Numbered from the stretch's first letter, positions 25,988 through 34,249 are shown. The stretch: DNA of 41,007 bases from an uncultured Candidatus Saccharibacteria bacterium (GCA_947165975.1 CAMVCL010000008.1:1-41007); one strand, 5' to 3'. Notes: generated by a model from the sequence alone, not told the origin. Program-made: numbers and translations.

Positions 25988-25990
25988 GAT

Positions 25991-26425
25991 ATGAAAATAC
26001 TATGGACTGATGGTAGTGCTTCTCCGAATCCTGGGCCTGGGGGATATGCGGTGATTGAAGTTGACAATGATGTTGCCACGCCGGTTGTTTTAGGCCAAGA
26101 AAAAGACACGACCAATATTCGTATGGAAGGTTCCGCAATGATTGCGGCGATTAAGTATGCAAGTGGAGAAAGCTGTGAAATTCATTCAGATTCGGAATTT
26201 TGGATTAATGTGTTAACTAAATGGGCTTCAGCTTGGCAGGCGAACGGATGGAAAAAAAAGACTGGTGAAATTAAGAATTTGGATCTAGTGCAAGAATTGT
26301 ATGAATTGTATAGTAAAAATGATGTGAAGTTAGTGTGGGAAAAAGGTCATGACGGAATTGCTTATAACGAAATGGCTGACGAATGGGCAAATCGAGCAAG
26401 AAAAGGCGAGGAACTGCGATCATAA
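25991..26425 (+). CDS. rnhA: Ribonuclease HI
   Basis: Cuts the RNA strand of RNA-DNA hybrids. 144 aa. The acidic active site is complete: D7 (WTDGS), E46 (RMEGSA), D67 (HSDSEF) and D130 (EMADEWA). H120 in KGHDG is the usual catalytic-loop histidine. The frame opens at 25949, inside the palindrome; ATG 25991 is 6 nt after TATAAT and gives the family-standard N-terminus, so the mRNA is predicted leaderless. It has no obvious functional link to its neighbours. Confidence 0.95.
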   Translation: MKILWTDGSASPNPGPGGYAVIEVDNDVATPVVLGQEKDTTNIRMEGSAMIAAIKYASGESCEIHSDSEFWINVLTKWASAWQANGWKKKTGEIKNLDLVQELYELYSKNDVKLVWEKGHDGIAYNEMADEWANRARKGEELRS

Positions 26426-26452
26426 TAGAAGCTAGTTACAGTAGTAAAAATA

Positions 26453-26461
26453 TGGTATAAT
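26453..26461 (+). promoter_or_regulatory. tyrS extended -10 promoter
   Basis: TGG-TATAAT (TATAAT at 26456-26461). The leader is about 29 nt and ends in an AGGAAGG Shine-Dalgarno before ATG 26497. Too short for a T-box riboswitch. Confidence 0.65.
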
Positions 26462-26496
26462 ATAAAAATACAAAAACTAATAGAAAGGAAGGAATA

Positions 26497-27747
26497 ATGA
26501 AACTTTCGGAGGAGCTCATTTATCGTGGCTTTAAGGCCGAAACAACTATTGAAAATCCAGAGGATTTGGATACGCGAGAGAACAAGACTTTCTATTGGGG
26601 CGCTGATCCGAGCGCAGATTCTTTGACGATCGGAAATCTAGCGGCCGCTATGATGTGTGCCTGTTTTGTGAAGCATGGATATAAGCCATATCTTTTAGTA
26701 GGTGGCGCGACTGGTCAGATTGGCGATCCTAAAGATAATGCTGAGCGCGAACTAAAAGCGCTTGATGAAGTAGAGCATAACAAAAAATGCATCAAGGAGC
26801 AAATGGAACGCGTGATTAGCCCCGTAGCTAAAGATGGTATTTCGGTTACAATGGTGGATAATTATGACTGGTTTAAGAATATTAAATATTTGGATTTCCT
26901 GCGTGAAGTAGGTAAGGCTTTTTCGATGACACAGCTACTTGATCGTCAATTTGTGCAAAATCGAATTGGCGAGGGGAGTTCTGGTATTTCTTATGCAGAA
27001 TTTTCATATACTTTGATTCAGGGATATGATTTTTTGCATCTATATCGTGAACATAATGTTGCAATGCAGCTTTGTGGAGCCGACCAGTTTGGCAACTGTA
27101 CTTCTGGCGTACATTTGATTAAGAGGCTTGAAAATGGTTCGGCTGACGTGTGGTCTACGCCACTGATTATTGATCCGGTAACAGGCCGTAAGTTTGGCAA
27201 ATCTGAAGGAAATGCAGTATGGTTAGCTGCCACTGATAATGGCTCAGGCAACTATACTTCAATCTTTGATTTTTATCAGTTTTGGATGAATCAGCCGGAT
27301 GAGTCGGTAGAGTATTTGATTAAAATCTATACATTCCTATCTAAAGAAGAAATAGAGAGTATCTTAGCTGAACATCGCAAAGCTCCAGAGAGAAGGATTG
27401 CGCAGAAAGCTCTTGCGCGCGGTGCAACTGAAGTGGTACATGGCAAGAAGGCGGCTGATGCAGTAGAAGCTTTAACGGAAAAGCTATTTGATTCGAAGAC
27501 CGATTTCAAAGAATTCACCGAAGATGAAATAATTGAATTTGCTGAATATTTACCAACTGTCAAAAAAGGTATTAAATTAGTAGACGCTTTAGTCGAGAAT
27601 GGCTTGGCAGAATCAAAGAAAAAAGCTCGTGAATTTATGACTCAGGGAGCGATTACGATTAATGGCGAAAAAATCTCAGAAGATGTTTCCATTAAACAAA
27701 CCGCGATCATTAAGAAGGGTAAGAATAAATTCTTGATTATAAAATGA
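26497..27747 (+). CDS. tyrS: Tyrosyl-tRNA synthetase
   Basis: Class I synthetase, 416 aa. The HIGH box is the variant TIGN (44-47) within GADPSADSLTIGN; the KMSKS box is KFGKS (232-236). A C-terminal S4 RNA-binding domain is visible (LVDALVENGLAESKKKAREF...GAITING). First gene of a likely operon: the methyltransferase start ATGA overlaps the tyrS stop by 4 nt, and rpmA follows. Confidence 0.96.
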   Translation: MKLSEELIYRGFKAETTIENPEDLDTRENKTFYWGADPSADSLTIGNLAAAMMCACFVKHGYKPYLLVGGATGQIGDPKDNAERELKALDEVEHNKKCIKEQMERVISPVAKDGISVTMVDNYDWFKNIKYLDFLREVGKAFSMTQLLDRQFVQNRIGEGSSGISYAEFSYTLIQGYDFLHLYREHNVAMQLCGADQFGNCTSGVHLIKRLENGSADVWSTPLIIDPVTGRKFGKSEGNAVWLAATDNGSGNYTSIFDFYQFWMNQPDESVEYLIKIYTFLSKEEIESILAEHRKAPERRIAQKALARGATEVVHGKKAADAVEALTEKLFDSKTDFKEFTEDEIIEFAEYLPTVKKGIKLVDALVENGLAESKKKAREFMTQGAITINGEKISEDVSIKQTAIIKKGKNKFLIIK

Positions 27748-28976
27748 GATTTTTAGCGATACTAGGCAGGCAACCAGAAATATCAATTTCAGAACTAACT
27801 CTGAGCGGGTCTTGCCAGATTTCCTCCTCCATTTCGCAAAAATTCAATGGTGGACATTCTTCGAGCTTGTCATCCGCTTATGTTAAGTTTGTATCTGATA
27901 AAAAACTAGACATAAATAAATTTGGGGGGGTTATGAAATTGGCGGTGGAATTAGAACGAAAACCTTTGGATTTTTTGCAGTCATTACCAGAAGGAAAGAT
28001 TACGTTTGGTGTATCGGATTATTCTAAGAAAGCCTCGCGCAAGACAGCAATAGCTGAAGCCTTAAAATTGAAAAGAGTATTAGTAAAACATGGCCGAAGT
28101 GTGAGAGTGGTTGAGAATAAAGAAGCGGCTTTGTCTACAGCTGCATCTTTACATAATGGATTGTCTGGTAAAAATGAACGTAAGATTGAATTGATTAAGG
28201 TTGATGATGATTGGTATAAGGTGATCGGCGTTCAAGATATTGATGCTTATGCGAAAAGAGACCAAGTGAGACCAGCGCGCGATGCAAAAGTGGGAATGTT
28301 ACCACCAAAACTTGCACAGATTTTGATCAATTTATGTGGACCTCTTTCAGGAGGTTCCGTTGTTTTGGATCCGTTTTGTGGAACTGGTGTAGTTTTGCAA
28401 GAAGCATTACTTATGGGGTACCGGGCGTATGGAACCGATATTAATGAACGGATGGTTCGATTTAGTAAGAGGAATCTTGAATGGTTGACGAAAGATAGAA
28501 ATAGTTGTTTTGAGGGAGTTCGGAGCCTAGCAAGGCGAGGAGATATAGCGCTGACTACTCGTGGCGACGAGTCGGTCGTACACGCCCCGAAAAATGATCT
28601 ATTCTATCTTTCTGTTGGTGATGCAACGTCTTTTAAATGGAAACAGCCGATTGACGCGGTGGCGTGTGAAGGGTATTTAGGTAAACCGATGTCGCAGATT
28701 CCTACGGAAATGGCATTAAAAGAACAGAAACAGGAATGTGGCGCGATTATCTTGGGGTTTTTGAGAAATTTAGCGGGACAGATTAAGAGTAATACGCCAG
28801 TAACGATAGCGGTGCCGGCATGGTTGCGTGAAAGTGGGGAATATTCGAGACTGGATATTCTTGACGAAATTGAAGAACTGGGGTATAATGTTAATAATAA
28901 ATCGCGCGAGGGGCTTTTTTATCATCGTGATAAGCAAATCGTTGCGAGAGATATATTAATTTTAAGGAAAAAATAG
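27744..28976 (+). CDS. THUMP-type RNA methyltransferase (Trm11/TrmG10-like)
   Basis: 410 aa. It begins LAILGRQPEISISELT, the start typical of Trm11/TrmG10-like tRNA guanosine methyltransferases. A THUMP-like region follows, then a Rossmann methyltransferase with motif I DPFCGTG (209-215) and GTDIN as the acidic loop. Motif IV, where relatives have (D/N)PPY or EPYLG, reads C308-E-G-Y-L-G, so the first proline is lost. The substrate is probably tRNA, but site and activity are unproven. ATGA overlap with tyrS implies translational coupling. Confidence 0.78.
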   Translation: MRFLAILGRQPEISISELTLSGSCQISSSISQKFNGGHSSSLSSAYVKFVSDKKLDINKFGGVMKLAVELERKPLDFLQSLPEGKITFGVSDYSKKASRKTAIAEALKLKRVLVKHGRSVRVVENKEAALSTAASLHNGLSGKNERKIELIKVDDDWYKVIGVQDIDAYAKRDQVRPARDAKVGMLPPKLAQILINLCGPLSGGSVVLDPFCGTGVVLQEALLMGYRAYGTDINERMVRFSKRNLEWLTKDRNSCFEGVRSLARRGDIALTTRGDESVVHAPKNDLFYLSVGDATSFKWKQPIDAVACEGYLGKPMSQIPTEMALKEQKQECGAIILGFLRNLAGQIKSNTPVTIAVPAWLRESGEYSRLDILDEIEELGYNVNNKSREGLFYHRDKQIVARDILILRKK

Positions 28977-29249
28977 ATGTCACATGTAAAAGCTGGCGGT
29001 ACCGCCAAAAATGTTCACAATAATGCTGGCCAGCGCCTCGGCGTAAAGCGTTTTGGTGGCCAAAAAGTTAAGAATGGTGAAGTCATCGTTCGTCAAACTG
29101 GTGCTACGAAAATTGCTGGTCCAGGTACTTATATGTCGCGCAACTTTACGATTCATGCTGCCAAGGATGGTGTAGTGACTTTTGTGAAGACTAAGAAGAC
29201 TCACTTTTCTGGCAAATCTTTGCCGCGTGTACGTGTAGAAGTACGCTAA
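28977..29249 (+). CDS. rpmA: 50S ribosomal protein bL27
   Basis: 90 aa, located near the peptidyl transferase centre. QRLGVKRFGGQKVKNGEVIVRQ and GPGTYMSRNFTIHAAKDGVVTF are bL27 signatures. The N-terminus is MSHVKAGGTAKN, so there is no Firmicutes-type cleavable extension. Its ATG directly follows the TAG stop of the methyltransferase, with AAGGA about 9 nt upstream. rplU, its usual partner, is not here. Confidence 0.97.
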   Translation: MSHVKAGGTAKNVHNNAGQRLGVKRFGGQKVKNGEVIVRQTGATKIAGPGTYMSRNFTIHAAKDGVVTFVKTKKTHFSGKSLPRVRVEVR

Positions 29250-29252
29250 GAG

Positions 29253-29278
29253 TAACCCCGTAATGGGGTTATTTTTTT
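29253..29278 (+). terminator. tyrS-rpmA operon terminator
   Basis: TAACCCC (29253-29259), loop GTAAT, GGGGTTA (29265-29271), then seven T. The next promoter begins 2 nt later. Confidence 0.9.
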
Positions 29279-29279
29279 G

Positions 29280-29288
29280 TGGTATAAT
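29280..29288 (+). promoter_or_regulatory. Leaderless extended -10 promoter of the 29295 gene
   Basis: TGG-TATAAT (TATAAT at 29283-29288), TTTGTT, ATG at 29295. Same terminator-promoter-start layout as at 14091-14136. Confidence 0.8.
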
Positions 29289-29294
29289 TTTGTT

Positions 29295-30341
29295 ATGGCT
29301 AAAAATAAACGCCTTGGTTTCTCAGTTCGAACAATTTTGATTGTTTTGACGATTATTCTAGTTTGTTATGTAGTTTATCAGAACTGGGCTGACATTTTAG
29401 AGACTCTTAAACATTTACATGAAGCAAATGGTTTTATTTTAGTGCTTTTGATTCCGGAACAATTATTTATGTATTTTGCCTGTGGACAGATCTTTTTTTC
29501 TTATTTGAGACATCGAAAGAACGTTAAAAAGTTTTCTGATAAAGAGGTCTTAAAAATTTCTACAGAATTAAACTTTGTAAATCATGCTGTTCCGGCTGGT
29601 GGAATTGGGGGTTTGGCATTTTTGACTTATAGGATGGCGCCATTTGGTGTAACTGCAGGGCAAGCGAGTTTTTTATACGTTTTTCGCTATGCAATTACCA
29701 CTGTAATTAATTATGCTCAGGCTTTAGTTGCGATTTTAGTGTTATTAACACTAAACATGATTCCGCCTGAAGCTTATTGGATTATTCCGGTAGCTCTTTT
29801 AATGAATGCTGGTGTGTTGGGGTTTTTAGGCGTAGTGATTTATATAGCTAGTAATAAAACACGAATTGATTTTTGTTCTAAAACACTCTCACGACTACTT
29901 AACTCTTTCGTTAAGATAATTACATTTGGATATAAAAAGAAAATTATGAATGATACGAAGATCGGCACTTATTTTGTAGATATCCATGAAAGTGTAAAAA
30001 TTGCAAAAGAGAATAAACAATCTTTGAAAGGCCCAATTTTTTGGGGTTTTGTCTATAGCTTTTTAGAGGTAGGAACTTATTGGTTGGTGGCGATTTCGCT
30101 GGGTCGTCCAGAGTTGTTGCCGTACATTATGATTGGCGAAGCAATTGGTTCGGTATTTGACGGTATTGTGCCATATGGATTATATGAACTAGGTATGGCG
30201 GGCGTAATGATTGCTCTTGGCGTTGATTTTCCGACCGCAACAATTATTACCGTGATGACACGTGTGATTACTCTACTTTTCACAATTGCTTCCGGTTCAA
30301 TACCATATTATGATGCAATTAAGGAGAAGGATGAAAGATAG
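29295..30341 (+). CDS. Flippase-like integral membrane protein (LPG synthase TM-domain/UPF0104 family)
   Basis: 348 aa with about 8 hydrophobic segments and no soluble domain. The NHAVPAGGIGGLAFLTYRM segment and the FDGIVPYGLYELGMAGVMIALGV segment are typical of the lysylphosphatidylglycerol-synthase membrane-domain family, which includes lipid flippase-like proteins. The C-terminal aminoacyl-transferase domain of MprF is absent. ATG 29295 is chosen over an upstream in-frame start at 29277, which precedes the -10. xseA overlaps its 3' end by 11 nt. The precise substrate is unknown. Confidence 0.82.
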   Translation: MAKNKRLGFSVRTILIVLTIILVCYVVYQNWADILETLKHLHEANGFILVLLIPEQLFMYFACGQIFFSYLRHRKNVKKFSDKEVLKISTELNFVNHAVPAGGIGGLAFLTYRMAPFGVTAGQASFLYVFRYAITTVINYAQALVAILVLLTLNMIPPEAYWIIPVALLMNAGVLGFLGVVIYIASNKTRIDFCSKTLSRLLNSFVKIITFGYKKKIMNDTKIGTYFVDIHESVKIAKENKQSLKGPIFWGFVYSFLEVGTYWLVAISLGRPELLPYIMIGEAIGSVFDGIVPYGLYELGMAGVMIALGVDFPTATIITVMTRVITLLFTIASGSIPYYDAIKEKDER

Positions 30342-31488
30342 TTTTACTCCAACCGAGTTTGTGAGCGTAGTTAATCAAACACTCGAATATGCATATTCTT
30401 CAGTCTTAATCACGGGTGAGGTATCTAGTTTTAAAATAAACCAAGGTAAATGGGTATTCTTTGATTTAAAAGACGAAGAAACTAGTGTTTCTTGTTTTAT
30501 GACGTTATGGTCTTTACGTCAGCCGTTAGAAGACGGAATGAAAGTAACGGTGCGAGGTGTACCGAAATTGACTAGGTGGGGTAAGTTTTCGATTACAGTC
30601 TCTCAAGTGGTGCCGGTGGGCGAGGGGAGTTTAAAAAAGGCTTTCGAGCTATTGAAGAAAAAACTTACAGCTGAAGGACTTTTTGAAGTTAGTAAAAAAC
30701 GAGCTTTGCCTATTGATTTAACGAAGCTGGGTGTTATTTCGTCCACTCAGGCGGCTGGCTATGCAGATTTTGTTAAAATTTTAAATGCGCGTTGGGGAGG
30801 GATTGAAGTTCAGGTGGCGCATACACAAGTACAAGGAATGGATGCGCCAGACCAAATAATCAGAGCATTGAGATATTTTAATGAACGGGGCGATGTGCAG
30901 GTAATTGCTATCTTGCGTGGTGGTGGTTCAGCGGACGATTTGTCATGTTTTAATGATGAAAAATTGGTTAGAGAGATTGCAGCGTCGAAGATCCCAGTGA
31001 TTACGGGAATTGGTCACGAAGTTGACGAATCATTGTCGGATTTGGCGGCGGATGTGAGGGCTTCAACTCCGTCTAATGCTGCAGAAATGTTGACTAGGGA
31101 CCGTGTGGAAGAAAAAACCAAACTTATTCGCGTTATGAATCGTACAGAACAAGTGGTGGTTCAGGAGATTGACCGAGCTCTTGATGCTAATGCGGAGAAA
31201 GTTAGACGTGTTTCTAATGCTGTTTTAGCAAAATATATTGGACCATTGATAATTGATAATCGAAATAAGATAAAACAGGTTTTTGAAAGAATCAATAATG
31301 AATATAATACAGCCTGGAATGATTTGAGTCAGAAGCAGAAAATCTTAACAGTTTTAAATCCAGAAAAAGTCTTAGAACGTGGTTATGCAATTTTGTCTGG
31401 TAAAATTTCACCGGGCGAGATAATCAACATTACGACCATTAATAAACAAATCGAAGCAGAAATTAAAGCAATCAAGGAAAGGAATTAA
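30331..31488 (+). CDS. xseA: Exodeoxyribonuclease VII large subunit
   Basis: Catalytic subunit of exonuclease VII, which degrades single-stranded DNA. 385 aa. An N-terminal OB-fold (GEVSSFKINQGKWVFFDLKD) is followed by the conserved catalytic region (TSTQAAGYADF-like, ILRGGGSADDLSCFNDEKLVREIA, TGIGHEVDESLSDLAADVRASTPSNAAE). The coiled-coil region is shorter than in E. coli (456 aa). ATG 30331 has AAGGAG upstream and gives the family N-terminus; an upstream ATG at 30286 lies deep in the preceding gene. xseB starts directly after the stop. Confidence 0.95.
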   Translation: MKDSFTPTEFVSVVNQTLEYAYSSVLITGEVSSFKINQGKWVFFDLKDEETSVSCFMTLWSLRQPLEDGMKVTVRGVPKLTRWGKFSITVSQVVPVGEGSLKKAFELLKKKLTAEGLFEVSKKRALPIDLTKLGVISSTQAAGYADFVKILNARWGGIEVQVAHTQVQGMDAPDQIIRALRYFNERGDVQVIAILRGGGSADDLSCFNDEKLVREIAASKIPVITGIGHEVDESLSDLAADVRASTPSNAAEMLTRDRVEEKTKLIRVMNRTEQVVVQEIDRALDANAEKVRRVSNAVLAKYIGPLIIDNRNKIKQVFERINNEYNTAWNDLSQKQKILTVLNPEKVLERGYAILSGKISPGEIINITTINKQIEAEIKAIKERN

Positions 31489-31686
31489 ATGGTAGAAAAA
31501 ATTAGTTTAAATCAAAAAATCGAAGAATTAGATAAGAAAGTCGAATGGTTTTATTCTGATGAGTTCAAATTGGATGAGGCGGTAGATAAATATAAGGAGG
31601 CGACTAAAATAGCTAAAGAAATTGAAAAGGACTTAGATGAACTAAAAAATGAGATTGAAGTTCTGACAGAAGATTTTAGTAAATAA
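31489..31686 (+). CDS. xseB: Exodeoxyribonuclease VII small subunit
   Basis: 65 aa, helical and charged, with the family pattern LNQKIEELDKKVEWFYSDEFKLDEAVDKYKEA. It binds XseA to form exonuclease VII. The ATG directly abuts the xseA stop, with AAGGA just upstream, so the pair is translationally coupled. Confidence 0.93.
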   Translation: MVEKISLNQKIEELDKKVEWFYSDEFKLDEAVDKYKEATKIAKEIEKDLDELKNEIEVLTEDFSK

Positions 31687-31691
31687 TATTA

Positions 31692-31721
31692 TTGACTGAA
31701 AAACAGTGGAAATGATATAAT
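31692..31721 (+). promoter_or_regulatory. Leaderless promoter of the 31728 gene
   Basis: -35 TTGACT (31692-31697), 18-nt spacer, TGA-TATAAT (TATAAT at 31716-31721), GTGGTT, ATG at 31728. No Shine-Dalgarno. Confidence 0.78.
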
Positions 31722-31727
31722 GTGGTT

Positions 31728-32528
31728 ATGGATAATTCTAATTTTCCGCCGATGCAATCAATGAATGGCGGACAACCGATGCAGCCTTCTCAGCCGATGC
31801 AACCCATGGGTCAATATCAGGCCCCAAATGGTATGCCAATGGTGCAACAAGTTCAGCTGATGCCCGAAGAAAAGAAAGATATTGCTGGTCTAGTAAAGAC
31901 GATTGTTATTATAGTAGTTTCATTAATTGCGGTAACTTTTATTGGCTTGTTTATTTGGATGACCATGGAGAAGAATAGTATTCAGGAAGATATTGATGGG
32001 CAAATTAGCGTCGCTGTGGCTGCCGCTAAAGATGAACAAGCAACTAAAATGGAAAAGGACTTTTCGGAACGAGAAAAATATCCATACAAGCCTTTTGCTG
32101 GTCCAGCAGATTATGGTCAATTATCGTTTGAATATCCAAGGACTTGGAGTGTTTATATAGCTAAGGCTGCAAATACAGGTGGAGATTTTAATGCCTATCT
32201 CAATCCTAATCAAGTTGACGCTATCGATAAAGAAAATGTTAACGCTTTGAGAGTGACAATTCGTAATGAAGGGTTTGATAAGGTTTCGGCGGAATATCAG
32301 AAAGCTATGGATAAGAAAAATTCGAATCTAACAATGACTTCTACGACGATTGGTCGTGATAATAATATTACAGCAAATCGTTATACTGGCACGATTCCAG
32401 ATACAGAATTCTCTGGTTATATTATTACTTTTAAGATTCGTGATAAAACTGCTATTTTGCAAACTGATTCAACTTTGTTTGGGAAAGAATTCGATAAGTT
32501 ACTTACCACTGTGAAATTTAACGAATAA
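31728..32528 (+). CDS. Membrane-anchored extracytoplasmic protein of unknown function
   Basis: 266 aa. The N-terminal 45 residues are rich in Met, Pro and Gln (QPMQPSQPMQPMGQ). One membrane segment lies at about 57-80. A charged helix follows, and then an outside domain (about 120-266) beginning LSFEYPRTWSVYIAK, a pattern seen in PsbP-like folds; that resemblance is tentative. Start ATG 31728 sits 6 nt after TATAAT. Similar plan to the proteins at 22121 and 34927. Real gene; function unknown. Confidence 0.8.
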   Translation: MDNSNFPPMQSMNGGQPMQPSQPMQPMGQYQAPNGMPMVQQVQLMPEEKKDIAGLVKTIVIIVVSLIAVTFIGLFIWMTMEKNSIQEDIDGQISVAVAAAKDEQATKMEKDFSEREKYPYKPFAGPADYGQLSFEYPRTWSVYIAKAANTGGDFNAYLNPNQVDAIDKENVNALRVTIRNEGFDKVSAEYQKAMDKKNSNLTMTSTTIGRDNNITANRYTGTIPDTEFSGYIITFKIRDKTAILQTDSTLFGKEFDKLLTTVKFNE

Positions 32529-32533
32529 TAACG

Positions 32534-32542
32534 TGTTATAAT
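32534..32542 (+). promoter_or_regulatory. Leaderless extended -10 promoter of the histidine kinase gene
   Basis: TGT-TATAAT (TATAAT at 32537-32542), GGGGGT, ATG at 32549. The six-base GGGGGT is too close to the ATG to act as a normal Shine-Dalgarno. Confidence 0.75.
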
Positions 32543-32548
32543 GGGGGT

Positions 32549-33235
32549 ATGGATGTGGAGGTTGATGGAATTTTGGTGGCAGCACACGAACTAAAGGCTC
32601 CTTTGGCGGTGCTTCGTCAACTAGCTTTATCGTTTGATGAAATGGATTCCACGAATGAACATATACGCACAGAGATGATTAGCGTATCTGAGCGTGCAAT
32701 GAAACAAGTTAATGATTTAGTTAAAATACGTAGATTAGAGGATGGTTTGTTCACGATGGAGCCTGTGGCGGTTCGTGCTGTTTGCGATGATGTGATGCGA
32801 GAACTTTATCATTTATTCAGACATAATCGACGAGATTTGTTTGTTAAATATTCTAACCGTTCACGTTTAGTGACTGCTAATAAGGATTTGCTTCACAGTG
32901 TGATATACAATTTTTTGCTTAATGCTATGCATTATTCTGGGGAAGACACGAGGGCGGAATTATTAGTAAAAGACTATCATGATACAGTTAGGGTTGTCGT
33001 GCGCGATTATGGTCCATCATTACCAATGGATGTCTGGCGTGAGATGAAAAGAGGGTGGATCGAGAAGCCGACCTCTATCGCTATGCGTCCTGGTTCGTCT
33101 GGTCTAGGTTTATTTATCGCTTCTAGATTCTCACGTTACATGAATGCTGATGTTGGCGCAGTGCGCCATCGTGATGGGACAAGTTTTTATGTAAATATGC
33201 CAATATCAAAACAAGCGAGTTTGTTTGAAATATGA
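32549..33235 (+). CDS. Soluble minimal sensor histidine kinase
   Basis: 228 aa. The H-box is at the very N-terminus (AAHELKAPLAVLRQ, phospho-acceptor H13). The HATPase region follows: N-box NFLLNA with N121 and N125, G1 VRDYGPSLP and G2 SSGLGLFIASRFSRYM. There is no membrane segment and no sensor domain before the H-box; the previous gene ends 20 nt upstream, so none has been missed. The signal must be internal or arrive through another protein. The ATGA overlap with the response regulator at 33232 marks them as a pair. Confidence 0.88.
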   Translation: MDVEVDGILVAAHELKAPLAVLRQLALSFDEMDSTNEHIRTEMISVSERAMKQVNDLVKIRRLEDGLFTMEPVAVRAVCDDVMRELYHLFRHNRRDLFVKYSNRSRLVTANKDLLHSVIYNFLLNAMHYSGEDTRAELLVKDYHDTVRVVVRDYGPSLPMDVWREMKRGWIEKPTSIAMRPGSSGLGLFIASRFSRYMNADVGAVRHRDGTSFYVNMPISKQASLFEI

Positions 33236-33579
33236 TTTTTGTGATTGATGATGACATAACTATGGCAGAATGCATTGCGAAGGCGTGTAAAAAAAAGACG
33301 CGAATTTTCGCTAATGCAATTGATGCTATGGAAAAAATTTCAAATGGGGAAATTCCTGAAATAATTTTTTTGGATATTTTATTGGATGGGCCAGATGGTT
33401 TTACTTTTTTGAATGAACTAATATCGTATTCGGATACAGCAAAAATACCGATAGTGATTGTCTCGTCGCTTGATCTTAGTGATTATGATTTAAGTGTTTA
33501 TGGTGTAGTGGGGGTTTTAGATAAGACTACAATGTTACCAAAGGATATTGCTAATTATGTTGAAGAGTATTGTAGATAA
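33232..33579 (+). CDS. Single-domain response regulator
   Basis: 115 aa, receiver only. Acidic pocket D6-D8, phospho-acceptor D48 (FLDILLDGPDGF), S78 and K98 (LDKTT) are all present. There is no DNA-binding or enzymatic output domain, so it must act by protein contact or as a phosphate sink. Cognate to the overlapping kinase. recO starts inside its 3' end. Confidence 0.9.
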   Translation: MIFVIDDDITMAECIAKACKKKTRIFANAIDAMEKISNGEIPEIIFLDILLDGPDGFTFLNELISYSDTAKIPIVIVSSLDLSDYDLSVYGVVGVLDKTTMLPKDIANYVEEYCR

Positions 33580-34249
33580 TAAGGATATACGAACCACGGG
33601 TTATGTTCTTCGACGTACGAGTTATGGCGAGGCTGACCGAATTTTAAGTCTGATTACTCCACATGGAAAATTAAATGTAATCGCAAAGGGGGTACGAAAA
33701 TCGAAATCCAAATTAGCTGGTAGCATTGAATTGTTTACACTTACCGATTACAATATCCATTTTGGCAAGTCTGAGCTAGGTGTGGTAACTGGTGCTAAAA
33801 TGATAAATCATTATGGTGGGATATTGAAAGATTTCCGTCGTATGGAACTAGCGGGGGTTGTGTTGAAAAAGATTAGCCAAGCTTCAGAGAACCTTGACAA
33901 TAATGAGTATTATGACATTACTAAACAAGTATTGGTTGGCTTAGATAAGGGATGGCCTGCAGACTTAATCGAAGCATGGTTTTGGCTACATCTAATAAAA
34001 TCGATGGGAGAGGAAATTAATTTATATCGTGATGTGGACGGCGTAAAATTGATGCCGGAAAAGAATTACTATTTTGATGGAATGCAATTAGCGTTTTCTG
34101 AGAACACGCAAGGTGATTATGGCGTAAATGAGATTAAAGTTTTGAGGTTGATGGCTACTTCTGAATTGAGATTAGTTAACCGTGTAAAAATAGATGATGA
34201 TATATTAGCTAAGGTTTTGAATGTGTCTCGTATGGTGGCGCATTTATGA
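33557..34249 (+). CDS. recO: DNA repair protein RecO
   Basis: Loads RecA on SSB-coated single-stranded DNA together with RecR. About 230 aa. The N-terminal OB-fold begins DIRTTGYVLRRTSYGEADRILSLITPHGKLNVIAKGVRKSKSKLAG, a clear RecO signature. No CxxC zinc motif is seen in the C-terminal half. The start is uncertain: ATG 33557 is 11 nt after AAGGA, and TTG 33548 is too close to it. It overlaps the response regulator by 23 nt. Confidence 0.92.
   Translation: MLKSIVDNKDIRTTGYVLRRTSYGEADRILSLITPHGKLNVIAKGVRKSKSKLAGSIELFTLTDYNIHFGKSELGVVTGAKMINHYGGILKDFRRMELAGVVLKKISQASENLDNNEYYDITKQVLVGLDKGWPADLIEAWFWLHLIKSMGEEINLYRDVDGVKLMPEKNYYFDGMQLAFSENTQGDYGVNEIKVLRLMATSELRLVNRVKIDDDILAKVLNVSRMVAHL

Noticed and set aside
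26456-26496. T-box riboswitch upstream of tyrS
   Set aside because: The leader is under 40 nt, with no specifier stem or antiterminator.
30286-30330. Earlier XseA start at 30286
   Set aside because: It would overlap the preceding membrane protein by 56 nt, and the AAGGAG before 30331 marks the real start.
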